Origin: Corynebacterium flavescens | GTDB lineage: Bacteria; Actinomycetota; Actinomycetes; Mycobacteriales; Mycobacteriaceae | Assembly (NCBI RefSeq): GCF_008693105.1 | Contig: NZ_VXKK01000031.1 | Location: 1-64,000 of the forward strand | Length of the DNA stretch: 64,000 bases | Reading direction: 5' to 3' | Shown here: piece after piece, positions 8,694-17,964 of the stretch | Layout: each line of letters opens with the position of its first letter | How positions within the stretch are numbered: the first letter of the stretch is position 1 | The notes under the pieces: generated by a model | The model's database searches: none | Told to the model about the DNA's origin: nothing | The model's input: only the letters and a program-made list of their open reading frames with translations | Made by a program: the position numbers and the translations under genes

Positions 8694-9625
8694 CGCGGCA
8701 CGACAGCGGCGGGGGCGACTCCCGCGCGAGCGCAGCGGGGCACATCGCCACGACGTGGCTTAACCACCTTGTCGTGGAAAAGGGGGCCTCGCCCAATACG
8801 GTGAGCAATTACCGGCGTGACGTGCGCCGCTACCTGGACTGGCTGGCCGATGCAGGGATAGAAGATTTGTCAGCAGTGGGGCGCGAGCACGTCGAGGCTT
8901 ATCTGGCGCACTTGCGCTCCCATTTGGCCGCATCGTCGGCCAGCCGGGCGCTTATCGTCGCCCGCGGTCTCCATAAGTTTGCCCTTGCCGAGGGCGTCAT
9001 CGTGCGTGACGTGGCCGCGGACGTCGCGCCACCCAGCCCTGCCCAGCACCTGCCTGAGACCTTGAGCATCGCCGAAGTTGCCGCGCTTATCGAAGCCACG
9101 CCTAGCGGCGACGCCGCCACCGCGGTGGATGTGCGCGATAGGGCTCTGCTGGAAGTGCTGTATGGCACGGGCGCGCGGATTTCTGAGGCCACGGATCTCA
9201 CGGTCGACGATGTTAGCGATAACGATGGAATCCTTCGGCTAACAGGCAAGGGGAACAAGGAACGCATCGTTCCCATCGGCTCCAAGGCCCAAGCGGCGAT
9301 TTCTCACTACCTCGTGCGCGCGCGGCCCGTTCTAAGCCGTGGCAAGACGCCTGCCCTGTTTCTCAATACCCGTGGCGGGCCGCTTTCTCGACAAAGTGCA
9401 TGGGTAGTACTCAAGCGCGCCGCCCAGCGCGCGGGCTTGGGTAAGTCTATTTCGCCGCACACACTTCGTCACTCCTTTGCCACTCATCTTCTGGAGGGCG
9501 GTGCGGATGTGCGTACTGTCCAGGAGCTCCTGGGACACTCCTCAGTGACCACGACTCAGATTTATACGCATGTTTCCGCCGATTCACTGCGTGAGGTCTG
9601 GCATACCGCACATCCGCGGGCCTAG
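8690..9625 (+). CDS. xerD: Tyrosine recombinase XerD
   Basis: The 311-residue integrase-family recombinase resolves chromosome dimers at dif together with XerC. The catalytic set is complete: Arg163 (GTGARISE), Lys187 (GKGNKER), His257-x-x-Arg260 (HTLRHSF), His283 (LLGHSS) and Tyr292 (IYTHV). The N-terminal SAM-like core-binding domain spans about residues 20-105. It starts at GTG 8690 within the Nudix stop. The location, before parA and scpAB, is the conserved actinobacterial one, so this is the housekeeping recombinase and not a phage integrase. Confidence 0.95.
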   Translation: MTRHDSGGGDSRASAAGHIATTWLNHLVVEKGASPNTVSNYRRDVRRYLDWLADAGIEDLSAVGREHVEAYLAHLRSHLAASSASRALIVARGLHKFALAEGVIVRDVAADVAPPSPAQHLPETLSIAEVAALIEATPSGDAATAVDVRDRALLEVLYGTGARISEATDLTVDDVSDNDGILRLTGKGNKERIVPIGSKAQAAISHYLVRARPVLSRGKTPALFLNTRGGPLSRQSAWVVLKRAAQRAGLGKSISPHTLRHSFATHLLEGGADVRTVQELLGHSSVTTTQIYTHVSADSLREVWHTAHPRA

Positions 9626-9831
9626 AGTGCAGGTTGGGTTGTTCACGGAGAAGTGATTAGGTAAAGGACTATGCCTTGATCCCCGAATAGGATCGATCTG
9701 CAGGTAGGGTAGAGGGTAGTCTAAAATAACAACGTTGTAAGCTGGGTTTATTGAGGCTTTTAACTAGCGCTGTTTAGGGCTATCTAGGGGCGGCTAGGCG
9801 CAGCGAAGAACCAATGGTCAAGGAAGCAGGT

Positions 9832-10710
9832 ATGACTGTGAATGATGAGGGACTTTTTTCGGCCGCAGACACGCAGGTAGGGCTAACTGGTCGCCCCATC
9901 CGCGAACTGCCGGAACCTGCCCCGCTGGCGCAGCATGGCCCCGCCACCATCATCTCCATGTGTAACCAAAAAGGCGGCGTTGGCAAAACCACCTCCACCA
10001 TCAACATGGGTGCTTGCTTGGCGGAGATGGGGCGCAAAGTCCTCCTCGTTGACCTCGATCCGCAAGGTGCGCTCTCGGCCGGACTGGGCCTCGCGCATGA
10101 TGAAATCGAGGACACTATCTATGACGTCATGCTCGATAGTCAGACCTCTATCCATTCGGCGATCAAGCACACCTCCGTGCCTGACTTGGATCTCGTTCCG
10201 GCCAATATCGATCTTTCGGCCGCAGAGATCCAGCTCGTCAACGAGGTAGGCCGTGAGCATACGCTGGCGCGCGCTCTGCGTCCGGTTCGTCGAGACTATG
10301 ACTTCATCATCATTGATTGCCAGCCCTCCCTTGGACTGTTGACCGTCAATGCCTTGGCCTGCTCGCAAGGAGTCATCATCCCAATGGAGTGCGAGTTCTT
10401 TTCGCTCCGTGGACTCGCTCTGCTCACGGACACGGTGGAGAAGGTCTCGGAGCGCATCAACTTCGACTTGGAGATCATGGGCATCCTCGTCACGATGTTT
10501 GATCGCCGCACCAAGCACGCGCGCGAGGTCATGTCCCGCGTCGTAGAGTACTTCGGGGATCGGGTGTTCGACACCGTTATCACCCGCACGGTGCGTTTCC
10601 CAGAGACCTCCGTGGCCGGCGAACCCATCACCACATGGGCGCCGCATTCGCAGGCAGCGCAGCAGTACCGTAACCTCGCTAAAGAAGTCATCGAGCGTGC
10701 CGGTGCCTAA
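9832..10710 (+). CDS. parA: ParA-family chromosome partitioning ATPase
   Basis: The 292-residue protein has the deviant Walker A KGGVGKT at 47-53, Walker A' (LLVDLDPQG) and Walker B-like IIIDCQPSLG. This is the ParA/Soj paralogue next to scpA and scpB (Rv1708 in M. tuberculosis), not the origin-proximal one. The start at ATG 9832 has AAGGA at 9820-9824. An ATG 18 bases upstream lacks a good site. The 206-base gap after xerD holds a TAAAAT -10-like box at 9722, so this gene may start its own transcript. Its likely partners are ScpA/ScpB and SMC. Confidence 0.92.
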   Translation: MTVNDEGLFSAADTQVGLTGRPIRELPEPAPLAQHGPATIISMCNQKGGVGKTTSTINMGACLAEMGRKVLLVDLDPQGALSAGLGLAHDEIEDTIYDVMLDSQTSIHSAIKHTSVPDLDLVPANIDLSAAEIQLVNEVGREHTLARALRPVRRDYDFIIIDCQPSLGLLTVNALACSQGVIIPMECEFFSLRGLALLTDTVEKVSERINFDLEIMGILVTMFDRRTKHAREVMSRVVEYFGDRVFDTVITRTVRFPETSVAGEPITTWAPHSQAAQQYRNLAKEVIERAGA

Positions 10711-10719
10711 GGTACCGCG

Positions 10720-11526
10720 GTGTCAGAGGTAGTCCAGCCGGAGATCACGGGCTTTCGCATTGCGCTGCGCAACTTCGAAGGCCCCTTCGATCTGCTGCTC
10801 CAGCTTATTCAATCGAGGCGCCTCGATATCACTGATGTTGCCCTGTCGGAAGTGACCGATGAGTTCGTGTCCTATACCCGCCAGTTGGGGACTGCCGCGA
10901 ATTTGGACGAGGTCACGGAGTTTTTGCTCGTCGCCGCAACCCTGCTCGATCTCAAGGCGGCACGCCTTCTGCCGCGCGGCGAGGTCGATGACTTGGGGGA
11001 TCTCGAGCTCCTAGAATCACGTGATCTGCTTTTCGCGCGCTTGCTCCAATACCGAGCCTACAAGCAGGTTGCGGATCTCTTCGCGCAGTGGCAACGGGAA
11101 GCGCGCCACGCCTATCCGCGGGCGGTGGGAATAGAGAAAGAGTTCGCGGATCTTCTCCCGCCGGTTAGTCTCGGACACACGCCGGGCTCCTTCGCTGAGC
11201 TTGCCGCGGCGGTATTTCGGCCGCGGCCCCCGGAGGAAGTGGGAGTAGGTCACATTCACCAGGTAGAAGTCTCGGTTCCCGAGCAGGCGGGAAAGCTGCT
11301 GAGCGCCCTGCGCATTCTCGGAAGGGGAGTGTGGCAGGACTTCTCCGAGCTCAATGCGGACTGCACGCGTTCGATGGAAGTGGTGGGGCGCTTCCTAGCA
11401 CTCCTCGAGCTCTACAAGGCCAAGGCCGTGGAAGCCAGGCAGGCCGAGTCCCTAGGCCCACTGGAACTGAGCTGGACCGGCTTAGTGGTTGATCCGGCGG
11501 TGGTAGCCGCCGCCAATTGGGATTAG
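10720..11526 (+). CDS. scpA: Segregation and condensation protein ScpA
   Basis: The 268-residue kleisin starts at GTG 10720. The N-terminal part contains FEGPFDLLLQLIQSRRLDITDVALSEVT, the hallmark of ScpA, and the C-terminal winged-helix part follows. ScpA bridges the two SMC heads and binds ScpB, which is the next gene. It lies nine bases after parA, so parA-scpA-scpB is one unit. Length and motifs are ordinary for the family. Confidence 0.94.
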   Translation: MSEVVQPEITGFRIALRNFEGPFDLLLQLIQSRRLDITDVALSEVTDEFVSYTRQLGTAANLDEVTEFLLVAATLLDLKAARLLPRGEVDDLGDLELLESRDLLFARLLQYRAYKQVADLFAQWQREARHAYPRAVGIEKEFADLLPPVSLGHTPGSFAELAAAVFRPRPPEEVGVGHIHQVEVSVPEQAGKLLSALRILGRGVWQDFSELNADCTRSMEVVGRFLALLELYKAKAVEARQAESLGPLELSWTGLVVDPAVVAAANWD

Positions 11527-11566
11527 ACGGGGGCGCTTGCCCGAACGCGAGGTAGAGTATCTAGCT

Positions 11567-12121
11567 ATGGAATTGCCGCTCATCTCTCAGCAACGCTCGC
11601 GCTTGGAGTCTGTTCTCCTTGTCATCGATTCCCCTGCCTCTGTCGAAGAACTTGCTCGCGCGCTGGATATATCGACTGGGGAAGTCAGTGACTTGCTTCG
11701 CTCGACTCGGCGTGAGTTGGAGGAGCGCGGCTCCGGAATTGACCTGCGCGAAACCGCCGAGGGTTGGCGCTTTTATACCCGCAAGGACAATGCAGATGCC
11801 GTCGAAGCATTCCTGCTCGATGGCACGCAGACTAAGCTTTCCCGCGCCGCTTTAGAGTCCTTGGCCATTGTGGCTTACCGGCAGCCGGTGACCCGCGCGC
11901 AGGTAGCCGCCGTCCGCGGAGTCAACGTCGATGGGGTCATGCGCACCCTTACTTTGCGCGGGCTTATTCGCGAGCTCCCGCAAGAAGAGCATTCTGGCTC
12001 CGCCCACCGTTATGAGACAACTGAGCTCTTTCTGGAGCTCTTGGGAATCGATTCCCTCGACCGGCTGCCAGAACTAGCGCCTCTGCTTCCTGACATCGAC
12101 GCCATCGAGGAAGAGTTCTAA
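11567..12121 (+). CDS. scpB: Segregation and condensation protein ScpB
   Basis: The product has 184 residues with two winged-helix domains. Diagnostic stretches are LLVIDSPASVEELARAL near the N-terminus and ALESLAIVAYRQPVTRAQ with RGVNVDGVMRTL in the second domain. It binds the central part of ScpA as a dimer. I chose ATG 11567. A TTG at 11537 would add ten residues, but the family sequence begins after the ATG. The 112 bases downstream, up to rluB, hold no gene. Confidence 0.93.
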   Translation: MELPLISQQRSRLESVLLVIDSPASVEELARALDISTGEVSDLLRSTRRELEERGSGIDLRETAEGWRFYTRKDNADAVEAFLLDGTQTKLSRAALESLAIVAYRQPVTRAQVAAVRGVNVDGVMRTLTLRGLIRELPQEEHSGSAHRYETTELFLELLGIDSLDRLPELAPLLPDIDAIEEEF

Positions 12122-12234
12122 GCCGGAGGCTGCGGCGAGTACTCAGCCGGGGGCTTCAGTGATGCAGGAAAATCACGCTGAAGTGCTATCATTTCCCGAG
12201 TAACTGCATATTTTCAAGTGAAAAGGACACTCTT

Positions 12235-13161
12235 GTGACCCCACCCGCTCGCCGCGACGGCACACCGGAAAAGAAGAAGCGTGATAGTGACATGCTTCTT
12301 TCTAATGCCAAGCCGGCACGTCATCAACATGTCAAACAAAATAAGCGCTCCGCCGGAAGCGCAACCGCAGACTCCGTAGCCCGGGACTTGGGTGCGGACT
12401 GGCTGGTAGAGGACAAAGGCGCCTCCGCTAAGGGCGAACGCCTGCAGAAGGTGCTGGCCAAGGCAGGAGTAGCCTCCCGCCGCCACGCTGAGATCCTCAT
12501 CGATGCTGGCCGCGTCGAAGTCAATGGCCAGATAGTGGTCAAGCAAGGTGTGCGCGTCGATCCGAACAAGGACGTCATTCGCGTTGACGGCGTTCGCATC
12601 AACGTAAACGAAAACCACCAGTACTTCATCCTCAACAAGCCACGGGGGATGCAATCCACCATGGATGATGAGATGGGCCGCCCCTGCGTGGGCGACGTTG
12701 TCGCTGACAAGGTGGCCGCCGGCCAGCGACTCTTTCACGTCGGGCGCCTTGACGCGGATACCGAAGGCTTGTTGCTGCTCACCAACGATGGGGAGCTGGC
12801 GAACCGCCTGATGCACCCTAAGTACGAGATCAAAAAGACCTATCTGGCCACCGTCTTGGGAGAGGCCAACAAGAAGTTGGTCCGCGAGCTCAAGGAAGGC
12901 ATCGAGCTCGAGGATGGCCCCGCGAAAGCGGACTTCGTCCAGATCATCGATAAGAACCAAGGCTTTTCTCTGGTGAGGATCGAACTGCACGAGGGCCGAA
13001 AGCACATCGTGCGCCGGATGCTCAAGGAGGCTGGCTACCCTGTGCAGCGCCTCGTGCGTACCAAGCTGCATACCGTCCAGCTGGGGGATATGAAGCCCGG
13101 TGGCATGCGTGCGCTTAACTCCAACGAGCTGACCAGCCTGTACAAGGAGGTGGGGATGTAA
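12235..13161 (+). CDS. rluB: 23S rRNA pseudouridine synthase RluB family
   Basis: The 308-residue product carries a basic N-terminal extension of about 65 residues and then an S4 domain (ERLQKVLAKAGVASRRHAE). The RsuA/RluB catalytic domain has the key Asp in GRLDADTEGLLLLTNDG. The enzyme isomerises a uridine in helix 80 of 23S rRNA (E. coli U2605). It starts at GTG 12235 after AAAAGGA. The stop overlaps the cmk ATG by one base. The rluB-cmk-der order is the one seen in mycobacteria (Rv1711-1713). Confidence 0.93.
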   Translation: MTPPARRDGTPEKKKRDSDMLLSNAKPARHQHVKQNKRSAGSATADSVARDLGADWLVEDKGASAKGERLQKVLAKAGVASRRHAEILIDAGRVEVNGQIVVKQGVRVDPNKDVIRVDGVRINVNENHQYFILNKPRGMQSTMDDEMGRPCVGDVVADKVAAGQRLFHVGRLDADTEGLLLLTNDGELANRLMHPKYEIKKTYLATVLGEANKKLVRELKEGIELEDGPAKADFVQIIDKNQGFSLVRIELHEGRKHIVRRMLKEAGYPVQRLVRTKLHTVQLGDMKPGGMRALNSNELTSLYKEVGM

Positions 13162-13862
13162 TGTATTCCAACATGCCCAATGGCGGGCTCATCCTTGCCG
13201 TCGACGGGCCTTCTGGAACCGGAAAGTCCACCACTTGCCGTGCTCTGGCGAAGCAACTGGATGCCAAGTATGTCGACACCGGCGCCATGTACAGGGTGGC
13301 TACACTAGCCGTCTTGCGTGCAGGCGTGGACCCGAGCGACGTCGCCCGCGTCATCGAAGCCACAGCGGATCTCCCCCTTGAGGTCTCCGAGGATCCGGAT
13401 TCCACGTCGGTCTTGCTTGCTGGCGAAGACGTCTCGCGGGTCATCCGCGAAGACGAGGTCACCCGTAACGTCTCGGCCGTCTCCGCCATCCCGGAGGTCC
13501 GTGAGAACCTCGTCAACCTGCAGCGCAAGCTGGCCCATGAAGCCCACCGTGCCGTGGTAGAAGGGCGCGACATTGGTACTGTCGTGCTCCCTCAAGCCCC
13601 CGCCAAGGCTTATATGACCGCCTCCGCCGAGGTGCGTGCACAGCGTCGCTACGATCAAAACGTGGCAGCCGGTATTCCTGCTGACTTTGACACCGTCTTG
13701 CGCGATGTCATCCGGCGCGACGAGGCTGATTCCACGCGCGAAACCTCACCGCTGCGCCCTGCAGAAGACGCAGTCATCGTAGATACCTCCTCCATGAGCC
13801 CCGCCGAGGTTCTCAACGCCCTCATCGATATTGTTAAGGAGTCCGTACATGTCCAATCATGA
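13161..13862 (+). CDS. cmk: Cytidylate kinase
   Basis: The 233-residue enzyme phosphorylates CMP and dCMP using ATP. The P-loop GPSGTGKS is at residues 16-23, and the CMP-binding region includes YVDTGAMYR and [11 protein letters not shown]. The ATG at 13161 has AAGGAGG at 13144-13150. An in-frame ATG at 13173 is a possible alternative. Its 3' end overlaps der by 14 bases. Confidence 0.95.
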   Translation: MYSNMPNGGLILAVDGPSGTGKSTTCRALAKQLDAKYVDTGAMYRVATLAVLRAGVDPSDVARVIEATADLPLEVSEDPDSTSVLLAGEDVSRVIREDEVTRNVSAVSAIPEVRENLVNLQRKLAHEAHRAVVEGRDIGTVVLPQAPAKAYMTASAEVRAQRRYDQNVAAGIPADFDTVLRDVIRRDEADSTRETSPLRPAEDAVIVDTSSMSPAEVLNALIDIVKESVHVQS

Positions 13863-15519
13863 CGCACACGGCGCTGAACAGCCCACACCGGAGACCTCCC
13901 GTCCACATGCGGAGGAAAAAGAGACCGAGTTTCACTACCCAGTAGGAAAGCTCGATGAGGAAGTAGTAGAGACCTCCAGCGGTCGCTGGGCGGCTTCTGA
14001 TTTCGATGCCACTGAATTTGACTTCGACGAATCGGATTTCGACGAGTCCGAATTCGGAGAGCCCGAGTTCGGCGATGATTTTGATGAAGACTACGCCGAT
14101 GAAGACGGCAACGAGCCCCCAGAGGCTCTAACTGAGGAAGAGTGGGAGCGCCTCTCTGAAACCCTTGGCTTCGAAGGTGACAACCATACCGAGGAGCACC
14201 TTGCCACGGTGGCTATTGTTGGCCGCCCGAACGTGGGCAAGTCCTCCCTGGTTAACCGTTTCCTGGGCCGACGCGAGGCCGTTGTCGAGGACCATCCAGG
14301 AGTCACCCGTGACCGCATCTCCTATGTGGGCGAGTGGAACGGTCAGCGCTTCTTGGTTCAAGACACCGGTGGCTGGGATCCCAACGTCAAGGGCATTCAC
14401 CGCGCCATTGCGCGTCAGGCTGAGGTCGCCATGGAGACCGCGGACGTCATCGTCATGGTGGTTGATACCAAGGTCGGAATCACGGAGACGGATGCGGTCA
14501 TGGCTCGTCGCCTTCACAAGTCCTCGGTTCCGGTCATCCTCGTGGCCAATAAGTTTGACTCGGATAGCCAGTATGCGGATGTTGCCGAGTTCTACGCGCT
14601 CGGCCTGGGGGATCCATGGCCGGTTTCGGCACAGCACGGTCGCGGTGGCGCGGACGTGCTCGATGAGGTGCTGCGGAGCTTCCCAGAAGAGCCGCGCTCG
14701 CCGTCTATTACGTCCGGCCCGCGCCGCGTGGCCTTGGTGGGCAAGCCCAATGTGGGCAAGTCTTCGCTACTGAATAAGTTCACCGGCGAGGAACGCTCCG
14801 TGGTGGACAACGTTGCGGGCACCACTGTGGACCCAGTCGATTCGCTCGTGCAGCTGGATAAGCAGCTGTGGAGGTTCGTTGATACCGCGGGCTTGCGCAA
14901 GAAGGTCAACAATGCGCAAGGCCACGAGTACTACGCATCTCTGCGCACGCGCGGAGTTATTGACGCGGCTGAGGTGTGCATCATGCTTATCGACGCCTCT
15001 CAGGAAATCTCCGAGCAGGACCAGCGGGTGCTCAACATGGTGCTCGAGGCTGGCAAGGCTCTCGTCATCGCCTTCAACAAGTGGGACCTCATGGATGAGG
15101 ACCGCCGCTATTACTTGGACCGCGAGATCGACGAACAGCTTACCCACCTGCCATGGGTCACTCGCGTCAATATCTCGGCCGAGACTGGTCGCGCCCTCCA
15201 GCGCCTGGAACCCGCAATGATCGAGGCTCTAGAGAGCTGGGATCAGCGTGTTTCTACTGGCCAGTTGAATAACTGGATGCGCGAGGCGATTGCTGCGAAT
15301 CCTCCGCCGATGAAGAATAACCGTCTGCCGCGCGTTCTTTTTGCCACGCAGGCTTCCACCCAGCCACCGACAATCGTCTTGTTCACCACAGGATTCCTCG
15401 ATGCGGGCTATCGGCGCTACCTTGAGCGCAAATTCCGCGAGCGCTTTGGCTTCCATGGTTCACCCGTACGCATTGCCGTGCGCGTGCGCGAGCGCCGCAA
15501 CAAGAAGGGGCGGCGCTAA
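13849..15519 (+). CDS. der: Ribosome biogenesis GTPase Der (EngA) with acidic N-terminal extension
   Basis: The 556-residue protein has two tandem GTPase domains, with P-loops GRPNVGKS at 125-132 and GKPNVGKS at 298-305. A KH-like C-terminal domain completes it. It acts in 50S subunit assembly. The first 115 residues form an acidic, Phe-rich extension with short repeats such as [10 protein letters not shown], absent from E. coli Der. The ATG at 13849 has AAGGAG at 13836-13841. A longer start at 13831 is unlikely. The last gene of the block, it is followed by a likely terminator. Confidence 0.95.
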   Translation: MSNHDAHGAEQPTPETSRPHAEEKETEFHYPVGKLDEEVVETSSGRWAASDFDATEFDFDESDFDESEFGEPEFGDDFDEDYADEDGNEPPEALTEEEWERLSETLGFEGDNHTEEHLATVAIVGRPNVGKSSLVNRFLGRREAVVEDHPGVTRDRISYVGEWNGQRFLVQDTGGWDPNVKGIHRAIARQAEVAMETADVIVMVVDTKVGITETDAVMARRLHKSSVPVILVANKFDSDSQYADVAEFYALGLGDPWPVSAQHGRGGADVLDEVLRSFPEEPRSPSITSGPRRVALVGKPNVGKSSLLNKFTGEERSVVDNVAGTTVDPVDSLVQLDKQLWRFVDTAGLRKKVNNAQGHEYYASLRTRGVIDAAEVCIMLIDASQEISEQDQRVLNMVLEAGKALVIAFNKWDLMDEDRRYYLDREIDEQLTHLPWVTRVNISAETGRALQRLEPAMIEALESWDQRVSTGQLNNWMREAIAANPPPMKNNRLPRVLFATQASTQPPTIVLFTTGFLDAGYRRYLERKFRERFGFHGSPVRIAVRVRERRNKKGRR

Positions 15520-15575
15520 GGCAGTAGCGTTAAGTACATCCGCTAACAGTACGTGCGTTATGCAAGCGTTATAGC

Positions 15576-15629
15576 AAAACCCGGGTCTTAATTCGCTGGT
15601 TCAAACCTGTGATTATTAACACGGGTTTT
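15576..15629 (+). terminator. Possible rho-independent terminator after der
   Basis: AAAACCCG (15576-15583) pairs with CGGGTTTT (15622-15629). Inside it a smaller GGTT/AACC hairpin closes the large loop. The T-run forms the 3' arm. It would close the long plus-strand operon. The loop is large, so the call is tentative. Confidence 0.4.
15608..15623. promoter_or_regulatory. GlxR/CRP-like half-matched site upstream of dcuB
   Basis: TGTGATTATTAACACG resembles the GlxR consensus TGTGA-N6-TCACA, with mismatches in the right half. GlxR is the corynebacterial CRP homolog and controls many carbon-transport genes. The site lies 82 bases before the dcuB ATG. Chance occurrence is possible. Confidence 0.3.
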
Positions 15630-15704
15630 CGCTCGTGTGCAATGCTTTTGGATAGCTAATCTAGAGAAGTCAGCCATAGTGCTATCAATCTAGAAAGGCT
15701 TCTC

Positions 15705-17090
15705 ATGTTAGCCTCGCTCCTCGATCCAACCTCCGGCGTTGCGATCGTCTTGCAGATCATCATTATCCTCGGAGCCCTGCTCTTGGGCACGAGGTACGGC
15801 GGGCTTGGCCTTGGTCTTATCTCCGGCATCGGCCTGCTCATCATGGTATTCGTCTTTGGGCTGCCGCCCGGCAAACCACCCGTCGACGTCATGCTCACCA
15901 TCATCGCGGTCATCGGCTGTGCGGCTACGCTCCAACAGGCCCGCGGACTTGACGTGATGATGCAGTTCGCGGAAAGAATACTGCGTGCACACCCGGAGAG
16001 GATCACTATCCTCGCCCCACTGACCACCTGGTTCCTTACCGTGCTTTGTGGAACTGGCCACGTGGTCTACACCATGTTTCCCATCATCGAGGATATTGCC
16101 TTGAAGAAGGGCATTCGCCCCGAGCGCCCCATGGCGGTGGCCTCGACCTCCGCGCAGATGGGTATTACTGCCTCGCCGGTCTCGGTGGCTACGGTCTCCC
16201 TCGCCTCCATCATCGCCGAGGACGCAGGGGTCACCCACGTCTCCTATTCGATTCCGCAGATTCTCATGGTGGCCATTCCGGCCTCCCTTTCAGGCGTCAT
16301 CTTGGCCGCATTGTGGTCTTTGCGTCGTGGCAAAGACTTGGACAAGGATCCTGCTTTCCAGGAACGGATGAAGGACCCAGAGTTTGCCTCCCACATTGCG
16401 GAGTCGGGCGAGTCTTTGCTGGGTAAGGTCTTTCCGCCCGCTGCCAAGCGAGCGGTAGTAGTATTCCTCTCCGCGATTGCAGTCGTGGTCATTCTCGGAG
16501 CCTTTGACGCCTTGCGCCCATCCTTCCCGGACGCGGATGGAGAGATGAAGCGCCTGTCCATGAACTTGGTCATCCAGATGGTCATGCTGGTAGCCGGCGC
16601 CGTGATCCTCATCTTCTGCCAGGTAGATAATAAGAAGATTGCTTCCACCCCGGTGTTCAAGGCCGGCATGACCGCAGTATTCTCCGTGTTCGGTGTGGCG
16701 TGGATGGCTGATACCTTCTTCGAGGCGCACATCGACGCCCTCGAGTCCAGCCTGGGAGGCATTGTGCAGGCGGCGCCTTGGGCCTACGCAATCGTCCTAC
16801 TCATCGTGTCCAAACTGGTTAACTCTCAGGCTGCTGCGCTCGTTGCCATTGCCCCCATTGGCTTGTCTCTCGGCATTGACCCAGCGGTCATCGTCGGCTT
16901 CTACGGTGCGGCCTACGGCTACTTCATTCTGCCGACTTATCCCTCGGACCTGGCTTGTATCGGCTTCGACCGGACAGGAACCACGCGGATTGGCAAGTTC
17001 GTTATCAACCACTCCTTCATCATCCCGGGAGCGATCTCGGTATTCACCTCGTGCGTTGTGGGTTCCATCTTGGCGCAGGTATTGCTTTAA
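15705..17090 (+). CDS. dcuB: Anaerobic C4-dicarboxylate transporter, DcuA/DcuB family
   Basis: The 461-residue membrane protein closely follows E. coli DcuB in sequence. It has the block LPPGKPPVDVMLTIIAVIG, then LCGTGHVVYT, IRPERPMA and QMGITASPVSVA. About ten to twelve hydrophobic segments are visible. DcuB-type carriers exchange fumarate, malate or aspartate for succinate during fumarate respiration or fermentation. No fumarase, aspartase or DcuSR-like sensor is nearby, so the gene stands alone. It starts at ATG 15705 after GAAAGG. Its own promoter in the 185-base gap is likely. Confidence 0.92.
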   Translation: MLASLLDPTSGVAIVLQIIIILGALLLGTRYGGLGLGLISGIGLLIMVFVFGLPPGKPPVDVMLTIIAVIGCAATLQQARGLDVMMQFAERILRAHPERITILAPLTTWFLTVLCGTGHVVYTMFPIIEDIALKKGIRPERPMAVASTSAQMGITASPVSVATVSLASIIAEDAGVTHVSYSIPQILMVAIPASLSGVILAALWSLRRGKDLDKDPAFQERMKDPEFASHIAESGESLLGKVFPPAAKRAVVVFLSAIAVVVILGAFDALRPSFPDADGEMKRLSMNLVIQMVMLVAGAVILIFCQVDNKKIASTPVFKAGMTAVFSVFGVAWMADTFFEAHIDALESSLGGIVQAAPWAYAIVLLIVSKLVNSQAAALVAIAPIGLSLGIDPAVIVGFYGAAYGYFILPTYPSDLACIGFDRTGTTRIGKFVINHSFIIPGAISVFTSCVVGSILAQVLL

Positions 17091-17123
17091 GTTCTTCCGC
17101 CGGCCGCGCACCAGTGCGCTGCC

Positions 17124-17927
17124 TTATTCTTCCCGTACCAAGACGAAAGCATCCGTCCGGTACGGGATGTGCAGTTTTTCTTCCTCACTAAAACCCATGT
17201 GCTCGTAGAGGTACCAATTGAGGTTATTCGTCATGCGTTCGCGGATGCGCGCAGAGTTGCGCAGCCAATAAGAGCGGGTATGCATGAGTGCATGCAGCTG
17301 GGCTGGGCTTAAGAGGTGGTCCCAGGCCAGACGCAGGGTGTTATCTATGCGCCAGGGCTTGGACACCTCTGGCAAGAAGCCGGGGCGCTGAATATCGCCG
17401 GAGTGCATAATGCGGGCCAAGCGCAAGATCCAGGGATCATCCTCTACCGCCAAAGTATTCCAAGCTAAAAGGATCACACCGCCGGGGCGGAGAATTCGGT
17501 CGAATTCGGTGCTGGCGGCAGCGACATCGACCCAATGCCACGTCTGCGCGCAGGCCACGGCGTCGAGGGAATCTGGGGCCAGCGCGGTTGCTTCTGCGGT
17601 GGCCCTCCACAGCGGGTAGTTAAGGCGCTGGCGGAATACACGCGCCATGTCTCCAGAAGGCTCGCAAGCAAAGACCCGCTCATTACGCAGCGTGGCCGTG
17701 AACTTTCCCGTTCCGGCACCTACATCGAGCACAGTTCTAGCGCCAGCAATGAGTTCCGCGACTTCCTGCGGATAGCCGGGGCGAACGTCATCATAGGTAT
17801 CCGCGCCTGCGCGAAATGCTTGCGCAGAGCGCTGGCGCAGGCTGGGATCGCCAAAGCTCGGGCCCTCTTTCTCCGAGGGTTTTCGGTAGCTGGGGAAGTG
17901 AGCGGGATCGGGCACGTGAGTCGACAT
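17124..17927 (-). CDS. Class I SAM-dependent methyltransferase
   Basis: The 267-residue protein has SAM motif I VLDVGAGTGKFTATL, the acidic motif II in FACEPSG, and motif IV-like DAVACAQTWHWVD. This pattern is common in methyltransferase domain 11 proteins of unknown substrate. The minus-strand ATG at 17927 lies five bases after a TATAAC box (17937-17932), which suggests a leaderless mRNA. It runs convergent to dcuB and divergent from the ABC exporter operon, so the substrate cannot be inferred from an operon. Confidence 0.85.
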   Translation of the reverse strand: MSTHVPDPAHFPSYRKPSEKEGPSFGDPSLRQRSAQAFRAGADTYDDVRPGYPQEVAELIAGARTVLDVGAGTGKFTATLRNERVFACEPSGDMARVFRQRLNYPLWRATAEATALAPDSLDAVACAQTWHWVDVAAASTEFDRILRPGGVILLAWNTLAVEDDPWILRLARIMHSGDIQRPGFLPEVSKPWRIDNTLRLAWDHLLSPAQLHALMHTRSYWLRNSARIRERMTNNLNWYLYEHMGFSEEEKLHIPYRTDAFVLVREE

Positions 17928-17964
17928 ACGCGTTATAACTTAGCGTGAAATACAATGGTCTACC

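Noticed and set aside
8690..9625. xerD as a phage or island integrase.
   Set aside because: It sits in the conserved chromosomal xerD-parA-scpAB cluster with coupled neighbours, so it is the housekeeping recombinase.
12214..13071. A 285-codon minus-strand frame opposite rluB.
   Set aside because: It is a shadow of the S4/pseudouridine synthase gene, and its sequence resembles no protein family.
17106..17119. GCGCACCAGTGCGC hairpin after dcuB as a terminator.
   Set aside because: The stem is only six base pairs with a two-base loop and a poor T-run, which is too weak to call.
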